DNA of 64,000 nucleotides from Campylobacter pinnipediorum subsp. pinnipediorum (GCF_002021925.1 NZ_CP012546.1:930001-994000), one strand, 5' to 3'. Positions 51,541 to 61,685 are shown, counted from the stretch's first letter. Numbers and translations: made by a program. Notes: generated from the letters alone by a model not told the origin.

Positions 51541-52461
51541 TTGCAAAGTCCTCATAAAAGTGTATTATTAAATGAAGTTAAAGATATATTTTCAAACCTA
51601 GATGGAAATTTTATAGATTGTACATTAGGCTATGCTGGACACTCTTACGAAATATTAAAAAACAATCCCAATCTAAAACTAATAGCTTGCGATAGAGATG
51701 ATGAAGCTATTAGATTTAGCACAAAAAAATTAGAAGAGTTTAAAGATAGAGTAAAAATTTATAAAAGTAATTTTTCTGAGCTTTTAAATAAAATAAGCAA
51801 TGATGACAAAAAAAACATAAGAGCAATACTTGCTGACATAGGTGTTAGTTCACTTCAAATAGACAAAGATGACAGAGGTTTTTCTATAAATTCGGATACT
51901 CTTGATATGAGAATGGATCAAAACAATCCAATAAGCGCTTTTGAAATTGTAAATAATTATACATATGATGAGCTATCAAGGATATTTTTTGAGTATGGAG
52001 AGCTAAAAAATGCAAGAAACATAGCACAAAAAATAATAACAGCAAGAAATAAAGCTCCTATAAAATCAGCAAAACAACTAGCAAAAATAATAGGAACAAA
52101 TAGTATAAAAGGAAGAAACGTTTCGCAAGCCATACTTGCATTTCAAGCAATAAGGATAGAAGTAAATAAAGAGTTGGAAGAACTAAAAAATTTATTAAAT
52201 CTAATTAAAAAAAGTGGTATAAAAAATTGCTTAGTTTGTATAATAAGCTTTCATTCACTAGAAGATAGGATAGTAAAATCTACATTTAAAGACTGGCAAA
52301 CAAACTGCATTTGCCCACCAAATTCATTAAGATGTGAGTGCGGAAACAATAATAGCATAGGAAAAATACTAACAAAAAAGGCAATTCAACCAACAAAAGA
52401 AGAGATTTTTGAAAATTCAAGAAGTAGTTGTGCTAAAATGCGTGCTTTTATGATAAGGTAA
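51541..52461 (+). CDS. rsmH: 16S rRNA (cytosine-1402-N4)-methyltransferase RsmH
   Basis: 306 residues from TTG 51541 (AAAGG upstream). MQSPHKSVLLNEVKDIFSNL, DCTLGYAGHSYEILKNNPNL (SAM site), ADIGVSSLQIDKDDRGFSIN, DMRMDQNNPISAFEIVNNY, and the C-terminal CLVCIISFHSLEDRIVKSTF. Methylates C1402 of 16S rRNA. Former name mraW. The FtsL-like gene follows by 4 bp, as in the dcw clusters of many bacteria. Confidence 0.95.
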   Translation: MQSPHKSVLLNEVKDIFSNLDGNFIDCTLGYAGHSYEILKNNPNLKLIACDRDDEAIRFSTKKLEEFKDRVKIYKSNFSELLNKISNDDKKNIRAILADIGVSSLQIDKDDRGFSINSDTLDMRMDQNNPISAFEIVNNYTYDELSRIFFEYGELKNARNIAQKIITARNKAPIKSAKQLAKIIGTNSIKGRNVSQAILAFQAIRIEVNKELEELKNLLNLIKKSGIKNCLVCIISFHSLEDRIVKSTFKDWQTNCICPPNSLRCECGNNNSIGKILTKKAIQPTKEEIFENSRSSCAKMRAFMIR

Positions 52462-52465
52462 AAAA

Positions 52466-52750
52466 GTGAACACACAAGAAGACAGAGACGAATTATTAGA
52501 ACTTTATAAAAAATCAACATCGCAAGAGGAAAATTTAAGTTTAAAAACGCTTTGGGTGGCATATTTACTACTACTAGTTTGTCTTTGTATCCTTATTCCA
52601 AAAATATACATTGCAAATGAAATATATTATACAAGCAGAGAGATATCTGACATAAACAATAAAAGAGATGTTTTGCTTGAAGAAAACAGAGCTTTAAAAA
52701 TAAAACTTGAAAACATGAAGTATAAAAATCAAGTAATAGACCCTCTTTAA
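52466..52750 (+). CDS. FtsL-like small bitopic membrane protein
   Basis: 94 residues from GTG 52466 (AGGTAAAAAA upstream). One TM segment, TLWVAYLLLLVCLCILIPKI, then a coiled coil, INNKRDVLLEENRALKIKLE. Position after rsmH and this topology match FtsL, a division scaffold in other bacteria. Sequence of FtsL is poorly conserved, so this rests on layout and place. Converges with the next gene with no spacer (1 bp). Confidence 0.65.
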   Translation: MNTQEDRDELLELYKKSTSQEENLSLKTLWVAYLLLLVCLCILIPKIYIANEIYYTSREISDINNKRDVLLEENRALKIKLENMKYKNQVIDPL

Positions 52751-52751
52751 A

Positions 52752-53903
52752 TCAAGTCAAAGAAGATGTCTGATATAAACGCATAAGCTCCTTATAAAAG
52801 TCGCATTCTGTTCTTTTTTCAAGCAATCCTGAGTTTGGAAACAACTCATCGCAAAGAGTTTGAATATCTTTAAATCTGTTCTTAAAAATATTGCTTAAAA
52901 TTATAGCCGATATATCAGAACGTATAAGTATGGCTGGTGGCATTATTCCATTAAATAAAAGCGATTTTATTGTCTCAGGATGGTATTTTATATGGTGGTG
53001 TTGCCCATGGGGACAAGTCTTTGTACTAACTATAGTCTTGCATTTATCACAATAAACCAACTCTGGTAAAACTATAACATCCATATTTAGATCTTTTATG
53101 TATTTATCCAAAACTGTTTTTGGTTGATTTTGATCATAAAACATACCTATTCCGTGATGATTTTGTCCTATAACAAGCTTATTAACACCTAAATTACAAG
53201 CTGATATACACTCCAAAACTGGATTTTGATGAAGGGTAAAAATACTTGTTTTAAAAGGCATAATAACAACACGATTTTTAGGAAGATAATTTTGTATAAA
53301 ATACTCAATAGTTTCTTGTCTTAATTCAAAATTAATACTATTTTCACCATGTGATTGTAGCAAAAAAATTATAACTAAATCAGCTTTATCTATAGCCATC
53401 CTAATAAGTCTTTCATGAGCTCTGTTTATTGGGTCAGCTGTTAACATTACAGCAGTTATTTTTTGTGTATTTAACTCATGCTTAATGTTTTCTATATGTT
53501 TTTTTGCATTTTTTACTTCATTGCTATAAATTTCAAAACTACCAGACACACACCATTTATCTTTATCTTTATTTTTATTTAATCTTGTGTTAAAAATATT
53601 TAATTCATACTCTTTTTTATTTTTAAAAAATGTTTCTATATTTATATAGCCAACATTTTTATTTTCACAGATTAATTCTAATTTATCAATGTTTTTTAAA
53701 TCGCTATCACTCATATCAACAGAGAAAATAAAAGGATATGGCATAGGTTCTTGCATAAAATAGCCATCTAAACTTACAGACTCTATTTCTTTCTCGTTCA
53801 TCAATTTATTGAATTTAGAAAAAATTTTATTTTGTATAAGCTCAAGTGTATAAAATATATCTAAATCAATATTTATACTTTTACTTTTTCTTTGTGATTT
53901 CAT
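52752..53903 (-). CDS. ATP-sulfurylase-like protein, divergent active site
   Basis: 383 residues related to sulfate adenylyltransferase: AVMLTADPINRAHERLIRMA, QETIEYFIQNYLPKNRVVIM, GVNKLVIGQNHHGIGMFYDQ and the Cys-rich CDKCKTIVSTKTCPHGQHHH (possible Zn site). Classic enzymes have QxRNPxHxxHE; here LTADPINRAHE lacks the Arg, so true ATP sulfurylase activity is doubtful. A homologue beside a response regulator and ispDF occurs in C. jejuni (Cj1607-1609 region, from memory). Start overlaps the regulator's end by 23 bp. Confidence 0.65.
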   Translation of the reverse strand: MKSQRKSKSINIDLDIFYTLELIQNKIFSKFNKLMNEKEIESVSLDGYFMQEPMPYPFIFSVDMSDSDLKNIDKLELICENKNVGYINIETFFKNKKEYELNIFNTRLNKNKDKDKWCVSGSFEIYSNEVKNAKKHIENIKHELNTQKITAVMLTADPINRAHERLIRMAIDKADLVIIFLLQSHGENSINFELRQETIEYFIQNYLPKNRVVIMPFKTSIFTLHQNPVLECISACNLGVNKLVIGQNHHGIGMFYDQNQPKTVLDKYIKDLNMDVIVLPELVYCDKCKTIVSTKTCPHGQHHHIKYHPETIKSLLFNGIMPPAILIRSDISAIILSNIFKNRFKDIQTLCDELFPNSGLLEKRTECDFYKELMRLYQTSSLT

Positions 53904-54771
53904 ACTTCTTTCTCTTTTCCCAAAGTGATTTTCTTGATATGCCTAATTTTTTTGATAATTCTGTATCTGGAAATTGACTTTGATATGTATTTATAATATA
54001 TTTTATATACTCATCTATCGTTATTATCTCATCTATTTTAAAACTCTTGCTGTCTACACCTAACTCACAAACATCAAAATAAGACTTAGTATTTAAATTT
54101 GTAGTAGAAAATATAGCTTTTTTTTTCTGGCATATCAAAAATAATTTTTCACATTCAATATCATTAAGAACTTGAATGCCAGATATATAAATATATTCAT
54201 TTTCCAAAGAGATTATCTCTTTTTGCACTTGATTATAATCAGTAGCAAAAATAACTTTCAAAGGTTTATCTATAAGTCTTATGTAGCTAAAAACAAAATT
54301 ATCAGCATAATTTATCTTTGGAGTTTTTAAAATCAGTGGAAGTTTTATCTTTCTTATGTCAATATTTGGAATATGATATTCTTTTAAGATATTAGTTATG
54401 TAATTTTGATAAGAATCAAAATTGCTTCTCATTTTTTTATATTCAACAAAATGGTTTATCTTTCTTACCAACTCTTCTATCATAAACGGTTTTTGAATAT
54501 AATCACTAGCTCCAGCAGAAATTGGTTTAGAGACAGTGTCATTGCTAATATAAGCAATTAAAAGTATTATAATTGAGTTTTTAAATTTTTTTATAACAGG
54601 GTAAAAATCTTCTCCTGTAAGTGTCGTAGAAAGCAACACAACATCAAAATTTTCATTTTTTAAGGCATCATTTACACTTCTTGCTATTTCACATTCATAC
54701 CCTATATCTGCTAATTTTGTAGCTATAGAACCAGCCAAATAAATTTCATTCTCTACTATCAAAACCTTCAT
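53881..54771 (-). CDS. Response regulator with extra C-terminal domain
   Basis: 296 residues from ATG 54771. Receiver: KVLIVENEIYLAGSIATKLA, VVLLSTTLTGEDFYPVIKKF, and KPISAGASDYIQKPFMIEEL. The phosphoacceptor Asp is likely NFDVVLLSTTL; there the usual Asp is replaced (VVLLS where relatives have VVLLD), so phosphorylation is doubtful. The C-terminal SQFPDTELSKKLGISRKSLW is a Fis-type HTH like those of NtrC regulators, but without the AAA domain. No partner kinase nearby. Confidence 0.7.
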   Translation of the reverse strand: MKVLIVENEIYLAGSIATKLADIGYECEIARSVNDALKNENFDVVLLSTTLTGEDFYPVIKKFKNSIIILLIAYISNDTVSKPISAGASDYIQKPFMIEELVRKINHFVEYKKMRSNFDSYQNYITNILKEYHIPNIDIRKIKLPLILKTPKINYADNFVFSYIRLIDKPLKVIFATDYNQVQKEIISLENEYIYISGIQVLNDIECEKLFLICQKKKAIFSTTNLNTKSYFDVCELGVDSKSFKIDEIITIDEYIKYIINTYQSQFPDTELSKKLGISRKSLWEKRKKYEITKKK

Positions 54772-55874
54772 TTTTTGGTCCAATCATAATATTTTAAACT
54801 CACACTAGACATACAGGCTATACCATCACCTCTTCCTATAAAACCTAGCTTTTCTGTAGTTGTAGCTTTTACATTTATCTTATTTGGTTTAATACCCAAA
54901 ACATCAGATAAATTAAGCTCCATTTTTCTTTTAAACTTAGATATTTTTGGTCTTTCTGCCAATATGGTTATATCGGCATTAACAAGCTCAAATCCAACAC
55001 TTTGTATCTTTGTGTATACCTCTTTGAGCAATTTCATAGAGCTAATACCTTTGTATATTTCGTCACTATCTGGAAAAAGTTCACCTATATCACCAAGACC
55101 GCTTGCTCCAAGCATTGCATCTATCAAAGCATGTGCAGCCACATCGGCATCACTATGACCTTTTAATCCAAGCTCATACTCTATCTTTTCTCCACAAAGC
55201 CAAAGTTCATATCCCTCACAAAGCTCATGAACATCAAAGCCATTACCAACAAAATAATCTTTCAATGGAGAATCAAGTTCTAACTTAAATAAATCATCTT
55301 TTGTGGTTATCTTTCTAGCTTTTTCATCACCTAAAATTTGCCAAACACTCCCGCCATTTGATTTTATAGCAGAACTATCATCAGTATAAACCTTGTCTGT
55401 ATTAAGAGCTTTTAATAAAATATTCGTCCTAGAAAGTTGTGGAGTTTGAATAAGTTTTATCTTCTCTCTTTGTATACTTTCATTATCATAATAAGCAGTA
55501 TCTACAACGTTTAAAATTGGAACAACACAATCAGCCAAATTAGATGATTCTATAATTTTTGTAAGCATATCTTTTGTTATACAAGGTCTTGCTATATCGC
55601 TAACTAAAACAAATTCTGTTTTTACATGCCCTAGTGCATTTTTAAGGCTCTCTTGTCTAGTTTGACCACCTAAAACAAATTTATATTCAGGTGCAAATCT
55701 TTGCATATAATCACACTCTTTTGAAACTACTATAATTTCTTTAAATGTGTAAAAAGAGCTTAAATTTTTTGTAGCAAAAAGCCATAAAGGATCATCACCA
55801 ACTCTTAGCCATTGCTTTTTCACAGGCATCTGAAAGCGTGTAGAGTCACCGGCTCCAAGCATAATCAACGTCAT
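54768..55874 (-). CDS. ispDF: Bifunctional IspD/IspF (MEP pathway)
   Basis: 368 residues from ATG 55874; a TTG three codons earlier is less likely. N-terminal IspD cytidylyltransferase (LIMLGAGDSTRFQMPVKKQW; LVSDIARPCITKDM) makes CDP-ME. The C-terminal IspF synthase (GNGFDVHELCEGYELWLCGE; GLKGHSDADVAAHALIDAML; GLGDIGELFPDSD) makes MEcPP, with metal ligands D-x-H and H visible. Fusion is normal in epsilonproteobacteria. Overlaps the response regulator by 4 bp. Confidence 0.95.
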   Translation of the reverse strand: MTLIMLGAGDSTRFQMPVKKQWLRVGDDPLWLFATKNLSSFYTFKEIIVVSKECDYMQRFAPEYKFVLGGQTRQESLKNALGHVKTEFVLVSDIARPCITKDMLTKIIESSNLADCVVPILNVVDTAYYDNESIQREKIKLIQTPQLSRTNILLKALNTDKVYTDDSSAIKSNGGSVWQILGDEKARKITTKDDLFKLELDSPLKDYFVGNGFDVHELCEGYELWLCGEKIEYELGLKGHSDADVAAHALIDAMLGASGLGDIGELFPDSDEIYKGISSMKLLKEVYTKIQSVGFELVNADITILAERPKISKFKRKMELNLSDVLGIKPNKINVKATTTEKLGFIGRGDGIACMSSVSLKYYDWTKK

Positions 55875-56071
55875 ATCAAACAAATTAAATCCTTTTAGAA
55901 AGTGTTACAAAATTATACATATTTTAGCTTGTTAAAACTTTATATATTATTTTTAAATAATAAAATTATAGCTATAATTTAAAACATCAAACCAAACTAT
56001 AAAATTATTAAGTTTCAAAAAGGTAAAATTGTATGAGCAATAGTTAGCTATAAATAATAAAGCAAGGACAG

Positions 56072-57427
56072 ATGATGAGAGAACAATGGGTAAAAAAACG
56101 ACAAAATGATAAGACACCTACTCAAATGTATTATGCAAAAAATGGCATTATAACAGAAGAGATGAAATATGTAGCTGAGATTGAACAGTTAGAACCTGAG
56201 TTTGTAAGAGATTGTGTAGCAAAGGGTAGAATGATAATACCAGCAAACATTAACCATAAAAACCTAATACCTATGGCAATAGGAATAGATACAAAAACAA
56301 AGGTAAATGCAAACATAGGAAACTCAAGCCTAGCAAGTGGATACAACGAAGAGCTTGAAAAGCTTAATCTATGCCTAAAATACGGTGCTGATACAGTTAT
56401 GGATCTATCAACTGGTGGCGATCTTGATCTTATAAGAGAAAATATAATCGAGCATTCAACTATACCTATCGGTACTGTTCCTATGTATCAGATAATACAT
56501 GATATATCAGACCTTGATAACCTAAATCCAAAAGCTATGCTTGAAGTATTAGAAAAACAAGCAAAACAAGGCGTTAGTTACTTTACTATACATGCTGGAT
56601 TTTTATTAAAATTTATGCCATTTGTTGCAAAAAGAAAGATGGGTATCGTTAGTCGTGGTGGTAGTTTAATGGCGACTTATATGATGAAACACCATAAAGA
56701 AAATCCATTTTATGAAATATTTGATGAAATTTTAGATATTTGTGCAAAATATGATGTATCGTTATCATTAGGCGATAGTTTACGTCCTGGCTGTTTATAC
56801 GATGCTACAGATGAAGCCCAGCTAAGTGAGCTAAAAGTTCTTGGAGAACTAACACTAAAAGCTTGGGAGAAAAATGTCCAAGTTATGATAGAAGGACCAG
56901 GACATGTGCCTTTAAATCAAATAGAATACAATGTAAAAATTCAGCAAGAATGGTGTCACAATGCTCCATTTTATGTTCTTGGACCACTTGTAACAGATAT
57001 AGGTGCAGGATACGATCACATAACAAGTGCGATAGGTGGTGCATTAGCAGCTAGTCATGGTGTTGCCATGCTTTGTTATGTTACTCCAAAAGAACACTTA
57101 GGGCTTCCAACTGCATCAGATGTAAGAGATGGTATCATATCTCATAAGATAGCAGCACATGCAGCGGACGTTGCTCGTGGTAGAAAAGGCGCAATAGAAC
57201 GTGACCATGCTATGAGTGATGCAAGATATGCATTTGACTGGAATAAACAGTTTGAATTAGCGCTTGACCCAGACAAAGCAAGAGAACTTCACGATGAAAG
57301 CTTACCTGAAGAGGTATTTAAAGAAGCTGAGTTTTGCTCTATGTGTGGTCCAAAATTTTGTGCTTACAGAATATCAAAAGATATAGCCAAACTTCAATGT
57401 GAAAGCTATCCAGAAGAAAATAAATAA
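56072..57427 (+). CDS. thiC: Phosphomethylpyrimidine synthase ThiC
   Basis: 451 residues (or one fewer from the second ATG). [20 protein letters not shown]-type core at about 70, [40 protein letters not shown], then the C-terminal [13 protein letters not shown], the Cys motif for the radical-SAM 4Fe-4S cluster. Converts AIR to HMP-P in thiamine synthesis. RBS CAAGGACAG. No TPP riboswitch seen in the 190-bp leader, which is AT-rich with a -10-like TATAAT at 55974. Confidence 0.95.
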   Translation: MMREQWVKKRQNDKTPTQMYYAKNGIITEEMKYVAEIEQLEPEFVRDCVAKGRMIIPANINHKNLIPMAIGIDTKTKVNANIGNSSLASGYNEELEKLNLCLKYGADTVMDLSTGGDLDLIRENIIEHSTIPIGTVPMYQIIHDISDLDNLNPKAMLEVLEKQAKQGVSYFTIHAGFLLKFMPFVAKRKMGIVSRGGSLMATYMMKHHKENPFYEIFDEILDICAKYDVSLSLGDSLRPGCLYDATDEAQLSELKVLGELTLKAWEKNVQVMIEGPGHVPLNQIEYNVKIQQEWCHNAPFYVLGPLVTDIGAGYDHITSAIGGALAASHGVAMLCYVTPKEHLGLPTASDVRDGIISHKIAAHAADVARGRKGAIERDHAMSDARYAFDWNKQFELALDPDKARELHDESLPEEVFKEAEFCSMCGPKFCAYRISKDIAKLQCESYPEENK

Positions 57428-57456
57428 AATATATCCATCTTAAAAATGGATATATT
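57428..57456 (+). terminator. Rho-independent terminator after thiC
   Basis: AATATATCCAT and ATGGATATATT form an 11-bp perfect stem (57428-57438, 57446-57456) followed by ATTTTTTG. Lies immediately after the stop codon. Confidence 0.85.
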
Positions 57457-57525
57457 ATTTTTTGTTTTTAATATATTTTTAAACTTTTGATATAATTTAA
57501 ACTTCAAATTATATAAGGAGAAAAA

Positions 57526-58626
57526 ATGCTAAATAAAGATGAAATTTTAAATCGTCTAAAAGCTGTATCATACCCAGGTTTTGATAAAAGCATAGTTGAT
57601 TTTGGTTTTGTAAAAAACATAGAAATAGCAGATAAAATAAAAATAGACATAGAAATAGTAAGCTCGAATCCTGAGGTTGCAAATACTTTAAAAGCTGATG
57701 TTGATAGAGTTTTAGTTGGTAACGAATATGAGCTAAATATAATTCAACCAAAAATACCAGAAGAAAAAAGTAACTCTCAAAGTGGTAAAAATTTAATACC
57801 ACAAGTAAAAAATGTAATAATGATAAGCTCTGGAAAGGGTGGTGTTGGAAAAAGTACAACAACACTAAACCTAGCCATATCAATGGCAAAACTTGGAAAA
57901 AAAGTAGGCTTACTTGATGCCGATATATATGGTCCAAATATACCTAGAATGCTTGGAGAGGTAAATACTCAACCATCTGTTGTTGGACAAAAATTAAAAC
58001 CTATACAAAGCCACGGTATTGAAATGATGAGTATGGGCGTTCTTATGGAAGAAGGAATGAGCCTTATTTGGCGCGGTTCTATGATAATGAAAGCTATAGA
58101 GCAACTTTTAAGAGATGTTTTATGGAGCGAGTTAGATGTATTATTTTTAGATATGCCTCCAGGTACAGGTGATGCACAACTTACACTAGCTCAAAGTGTT
58201 CCTGTAACAGCTGGGGTTTGCGTAACAACACCTCAAGTAGTAGCCCTTGATGATAGTAAACGTGGACTTGACATGTTTGAAAAACTCCATATTCCAATCG
58301 CTGGTATAGTTGAAAATATGAGTGGTTTTATATGCCCTGATAATGGTAAAGAGTATGATATATTTGGAAAAGGCACAACCGATGAGTTGGCTAAAATTTA
58401 CAAAACAGATATACTAGCTCAAATACCAATAGAACCAGCAGTAAGACTTGGTGGAGATAGTGGAAAACCTATAAGTTTTTACAATCCTGACTCAGTAACT
58501 GCAAAAAGATATCAAGAAGCAGCTATAAAAATTTGGGAAAAAATAGAAAAAATAAACCAAGATGGTGGAGCGGATAACTCAGAAATACAACCAGTGATGA
58601 ATGGCAAATCAGCTTGTAGTCAATAA
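57526..58626 (+). CDS. mrp: Mrp/ApbC Fe-S cluster carrier ATPase
   Basis: 366 residues. N-terminal DUF59/MIP18-like part (DEILNRLKAVSYPGFDKSIV), then MISSGKGGVGKSTTTLNLAI (deviant Walker A), GLLDADIYGPNIPRM and LFLDMPPGTGDAQLTLAQSV. A Cys (GFICPDN) is where relatives have CxxC; here only one Cys is seen at that point, so the cluster site differs. Assembles or carries Fe-S clusters, possibly for ThiC upstream. AAGGAGAAAAA RBS. Confidence 0.93.
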   Translation: MLNKDEILNRLKAVSYPGFDKSIVDFGFVKNIEIADKIKIDIEIVSSNPEVANTLKADVDRVLVGNEYELNIIQPKIPEEKSNSQSGKNLIPQVKNVIMISSGKGGVGKSTTTLNLAISMAKLGKKVGLLDADIYGPNIPRMLGEVNTQPSVVGQKLKPIQSHGIEMMSMGVLMEEGMSLIWRGSMIMKAIEQLLRDVLWSELDVLFLDMPPGTGDAQLTLAQSVPVTAGVCVTTPQVVALDDSKRGLDMFEKLHIPIAGIVENMSGFICPDNGKEYDIFGKGTTDELAKIYKTDILAQIPIEPAVRLGGDSGKPISFYNPDSVTAKRYQEAAIKIWEKIEKINQDGGADNSEIQPVMNGKSACSQ

Positions 58627-58633
58627 AACAATT

Positions 58634-58656
58634 AAAGCCCTATTTATATGGGCTTT
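58634..58656. terminator. Terminator between mrp and the MMPL gene
   Basis: AAAGCCC and GGGCTTT form a 7-bp stem around TATTTATAT, between convergent genes, with T- and A-rich flanks for both directions. Confidence 0.8.
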
Positions 58657-58659
58657 ATA

Positions 58660-61098
58660 TTATCTTTTATAAAAACTCATAATCATCTTAGGATACAAAA
58701 CAAGGGCAGATATAAGCATAAGCCCCATAACTAAAACTGTCAATAATCCAAAATAAATAGTAGGTATAAAGTTACTAGTTATCATAACACTAAAACCTAA
58801 AATGATAGTAAAAGATGTATAATACATAGCATAACCTATACTAGAATGCGCTTGTTTGATACTATCTACTGTGTTTTTTGTCTTTTTTTCATGCAAAAAT
58901 CTATGAGTATAGTGAATAATATCATCAACACCTATCCCTATACTTATAGCCGCTATTGTTATACTCATTACATCCAATGGTATACCAAATACTCCAATTA
59001 TTCCAAACAAAACACAAAGTGGCAAGACATTTGCGATTATGGCAAGTGAGGCTATCTTTAAATTTCTAAAAATAAAACAAAACAGAACAAAAAGGACAAA
59101 TAAACTTATACTTAAAGTATCTATCTGTGATGTTACTAAATTAAGCAACACATTATTATAAAGAACCATAAGTCCTGCAATACTAACTTTAACATTATCA
59201 TCTTTTGTTAGCTCATCCAGCGATGATTTGAGATTTTTTAAAAATTCATCTCTTCTTAAATTTTTATCGCTATCAATAATTCTTAAAGAAAAACGAAGCT
59301 CATTATCTTTAACATTAACATAAGGAGTTAAAAGTATGTTTTTATATTCTAAAGGAAGTTTTTCATACATTGCTGCAAGTAAAAAATCATCAACTTCGCC
59401 ATTATTTAATTCTTTAATAACTTTTATTAAAGTCCCCAAAGAACTAACAGAACCAACAAATCTTTGTTTTGTTAGATGATCGTGTATCTTTTCTGCTATA
59501 CGAGTATGATAACTATTAAACCAATACTTTGCATCATTTGCATCTTTGTTAAACTCGCTCTCAAACTCATCAAATTCATCTTGTGTATCTTTTTTTTCTT
59601 CTTTAAATTTAACAATAATATCAAGAGGTATAGTTCCACCAAGATTTTCATCAATAACTTGCATACTTTGTCTAATCTCAGTATTTTCTTTAAAATAACC
59701 AATAAAACTATTTTCAACTTTTACTTTACTTATTCCAAAAACACCAAAGCAAAGTAAGATAGAGCAAACTATATATATTATTTTTTTATCTTTTATAGCA
59801 AAATTAGCACAATACTCTGTTATATGAAATTTGTTTTCAAATGTCTCTTTTGGAGGTATTTTATTTATATTTGAAACAATACTACTAAAAACCAAAAAAG
59901 CTAATAACAACGATATACTAATACCAGCACTCATCATAAGCCCGAGCATAACAACTGGTTTTATATCGGCACTCATAAGAGATGTAAAACCTATGATAGT
60001 TGTTAAGATCGCCCAAAAAGATGGGCTAGCCTTATCTCTCATGGTAATATAGACTAATTGTTTTTGTGTAAATTTTGGATGTTTTATATAAAATTCCCTA
60101 TAGCTAACTATCAAATGTATTATAATTGATATGCTTATTATCAAAACCAAAGAGACAAAATTTGATGAAACAACTGTGATCTCCCAGCCAAAAAAACCAA
60201 ACACGCCCATAGAAAAAACAACACTTAAAATACATATAGAAATAGGCAAAACCACCCAAATAATCTGCCTAAAAAATAACCATAAACTAATGCATAATAA
60301 AACAGTAACACTAATACCATAGATAAAAATATCATCTTTTACAAAGCTTACCATGTCATCAGCTATCATATTTGCGCCACCTAAAAATAAAACATTATCC
60401 TGGTTATTAAACTTAGATATAGTGCTTTTGATTTGTTCTAAGTTTTGATGTTCTTTTATGCGTAGTTCATCTCTATACTCTTTAAATTCATTCTTGACTT
60501 TTAAAAGTTTTTGCTTTTGCTCGTTTGTTATAGTTGAGTTTGATTCAAGTGCTAATAATAAATTTCTTTCACTGAGTAATTTATTAAACTTAACATCTGC
60601 TTTTAGATTTAATACTATTGCTGTTGTTTTAAGATCTTTACTAATTAAATTTTGACTATAAATAGGGCTATTTTTAAACTCATCTTCAACCAACTTCTTA
60701 TCAATATCTTTGTCTATAAGCGTTGGAGTATGATCTAAAATACCACCTATTCCACCTTTTACACTCTTTAACAGTGGGACATTTATTATAGAAACTACAC
60801 TTGTTACAAGCTCATTTTTCTCAAATTCACTACTTAGGTTAGATATTAGATTTATGCTTTTTTCTGACAAGATACTATCTTTAGGTGTATATGTAACAAC
60901 TAAAAAATTTGGAGATACATATCTTTTTGATATATTACGCCATATAGACAAATCTTTATCATTCTCTAGTAAAAGTGTTTCCGAAGATGCATCTATTTGT
61001 AGCTTTGTAGAATAATATCCAAAAAAAATAGTGGCAAAAAAAACAAAAGCTAATATGATTTTTGAATATACTATTGTGTATTTTAATACTTTTTTCAA
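58660..61098 (-). CDS. MMPL/RND-family envelope transporter
   Basis: 812 residues, two six-helix halves. N-terminal TM (TIVYSKIILAFVFFATIFFG), large periplasmic loop to ~245, then ISVTVLLCISLWLFFRQIIW and following helices. The second half has SISLFVLFVLFCFIFRNLKI and DVMSITIAAISIGIGVDDII (GxxxD-type proton site). HpnN-like lipid exporters have this shape. Operon with MlaC and MlaA (4 bp and 1 bp gaps) points to phospholipid movement between membranes, as in C. jejuni's homologous operon. Confidence 0.85.
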   Translation of the reverse strand: MKKVLKYTIVYSKIILAFVFFATIFFGYYSTKLQIDASSETLLLENDKDLSIWRNISKRYVSPNFLVVTYTPKDSILSEKSINLISNLSSEFEKNELVTSVVSIINVPLLKSVKGGIGGILDHTPTLIDKDIDKKLVEDEFKNSPIYSQNLISKDLKTTAIVLNLKADVKFNKLLSERNLLLALESNSTITNEQKQKLLKVKNEFKEYRDELRIKEHQNLEQIKSTISKFNNQDNVLFLGGANMIADDMVSFVKDDIFIYGISVTVLLCISLWLFFRQIIWVVLPISICILSVVFSMGVFGFFGWEITVVSSNFVSLVLIISISIIIHLIVSYREFYIKHPKFTQKQLVYITMRDKASPSFWAILTTIIGFTSLMSADIKPVVMLGLMMSAGISISLLLAFLVFSSIVSNINKIPPKETFENKFHITEYCANFAIKDKKIIYIVCSILLCFGVFGISKVKVENSFIGYFKENTEIRQSMQVIDENLGGTIPLDIIVKFKEEKKDTQDEFDEFESEFNKDANDAKYWFNSYHTRIAEKIHDHLTKQRFVGSVSSLGTLIKVIKELNNGEVDDFLLAAMYEKLPLEYKNILLTPYVNVKDNELRFSLRIIDSDKNLRRDEFLKNLKSSLDELTKDDNVKVSIAGLMVLYNNVLLNLVTSQIDTLSISLFVLFVLFCFIFRNLKIASLAIIANVLPLCVLFGIIGVFGIPLDVMSITIAAISIGIGVDDIIHYTHRFLHEKKTKNTVDSIKQAHSSIGYAMYYTSFTIILGFSVMITSNFIPTIYFGLLTVLVMGLMLISALVLYPKMIMSFYKR

Positions 61099-61102
61099 CT
61101 AA

Positions 61103-61684
61103 TTAATTCTCGTTTGATTTATTTAGCTTTTTCATTAAAACAGAAAAATCTGTATTTTCAAGTAAATCTGCAAATTGACTTCTATATGTTTGAATTATAC
61201 TTATACCAACAATGTCTATATCATAAACAAGCCAGCCACGCTCTTTTGCATTATAAAATTTATATGTAAAATTATACACATTTCCGTTATCAACAACCTC
61301 ACCTTTAAGAAAGTATCTATTTTGTTGAGGCTCTATGGAATCTTTTAAGACAATATCTTGACCTGCATAATTTTTAATTTTATCAATATAATTATCTTTC
61401 AAATTTATCTCAAAAGCTTTTGCAAATTCTTTTTGTTGCTCTTTACTTAAAGCTTTATAGTTTCTACCCAAACTTATTTTTGCCATTTGTTCATAATCAA
61501 ATATAGGATCAAATTCAGCAAAAACCAACTTCAATTTTTCATCTTCATCTAAGCTTTTATTGCTTAAAACAGCTAAAGCATTATCCATTTTTTTAGATAC
61601 AATATCTCTTATCTCATTTTTTTCAATGCAAAAACCAAAAGTTATTGTAAACATTAAAACTAGTATAAATTTTAAAATTTTCAT
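61103..61684 (-). CDS. mlaC: MlaC-type periplasmic phospholipid-binding protein
   Basis: 193 residues. Signal peptide (MKILKFILVLMFTITFGFC) then IVSKKMDNALAVLSNKSLDE, EFDPIFDYEQMAKISLGRNY and AFEINLKDNYIDKIKNYA, the Tol_Tol_Ttg2 (MlaC) pattern. Carries lipids across the periplasm. 4-bp gap to the MMPL gene, one base to MlaA. Confidence 0.88.
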   Translation of the reverse strand: MKILKFILVLMFTITFGFCIEKNEIRDIVSKKMDNALAVLSNKSLDEDEKLKLVFAEFDPIFDYEQMAKISLGRNYKALSKEQQKEFAKAFEINLKDNYIDKIKNYAGQDIVLKDSIEPQQNRYFLKGEVVDNGNVYNFTYKFYNAKERGWLVYDIDIVGISIIQTYRSQFADLLENTDFSVLMKKLNKSNEN

Positions 61685-61685
61685 A

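Noticed and set aside
56039-56053. Five-codon leader peptide (MSNS-stop) before thiC
   Set aside because: Too short to distinguish from chance and not followed by an attenuator-like hairpin.
55884-56071. TPP riboswitch in the thiC leader
   Set aside because: No THI-box core (CUGAGA ... ACCUGA-type) could be seen in this AT-rich stretch.
58846-60655. Several rightward ORFs of 60-95 codons within the MMPL gene
   Set aside because: They are shadows of a continuous 812-codon gene with two-fold RND topology.
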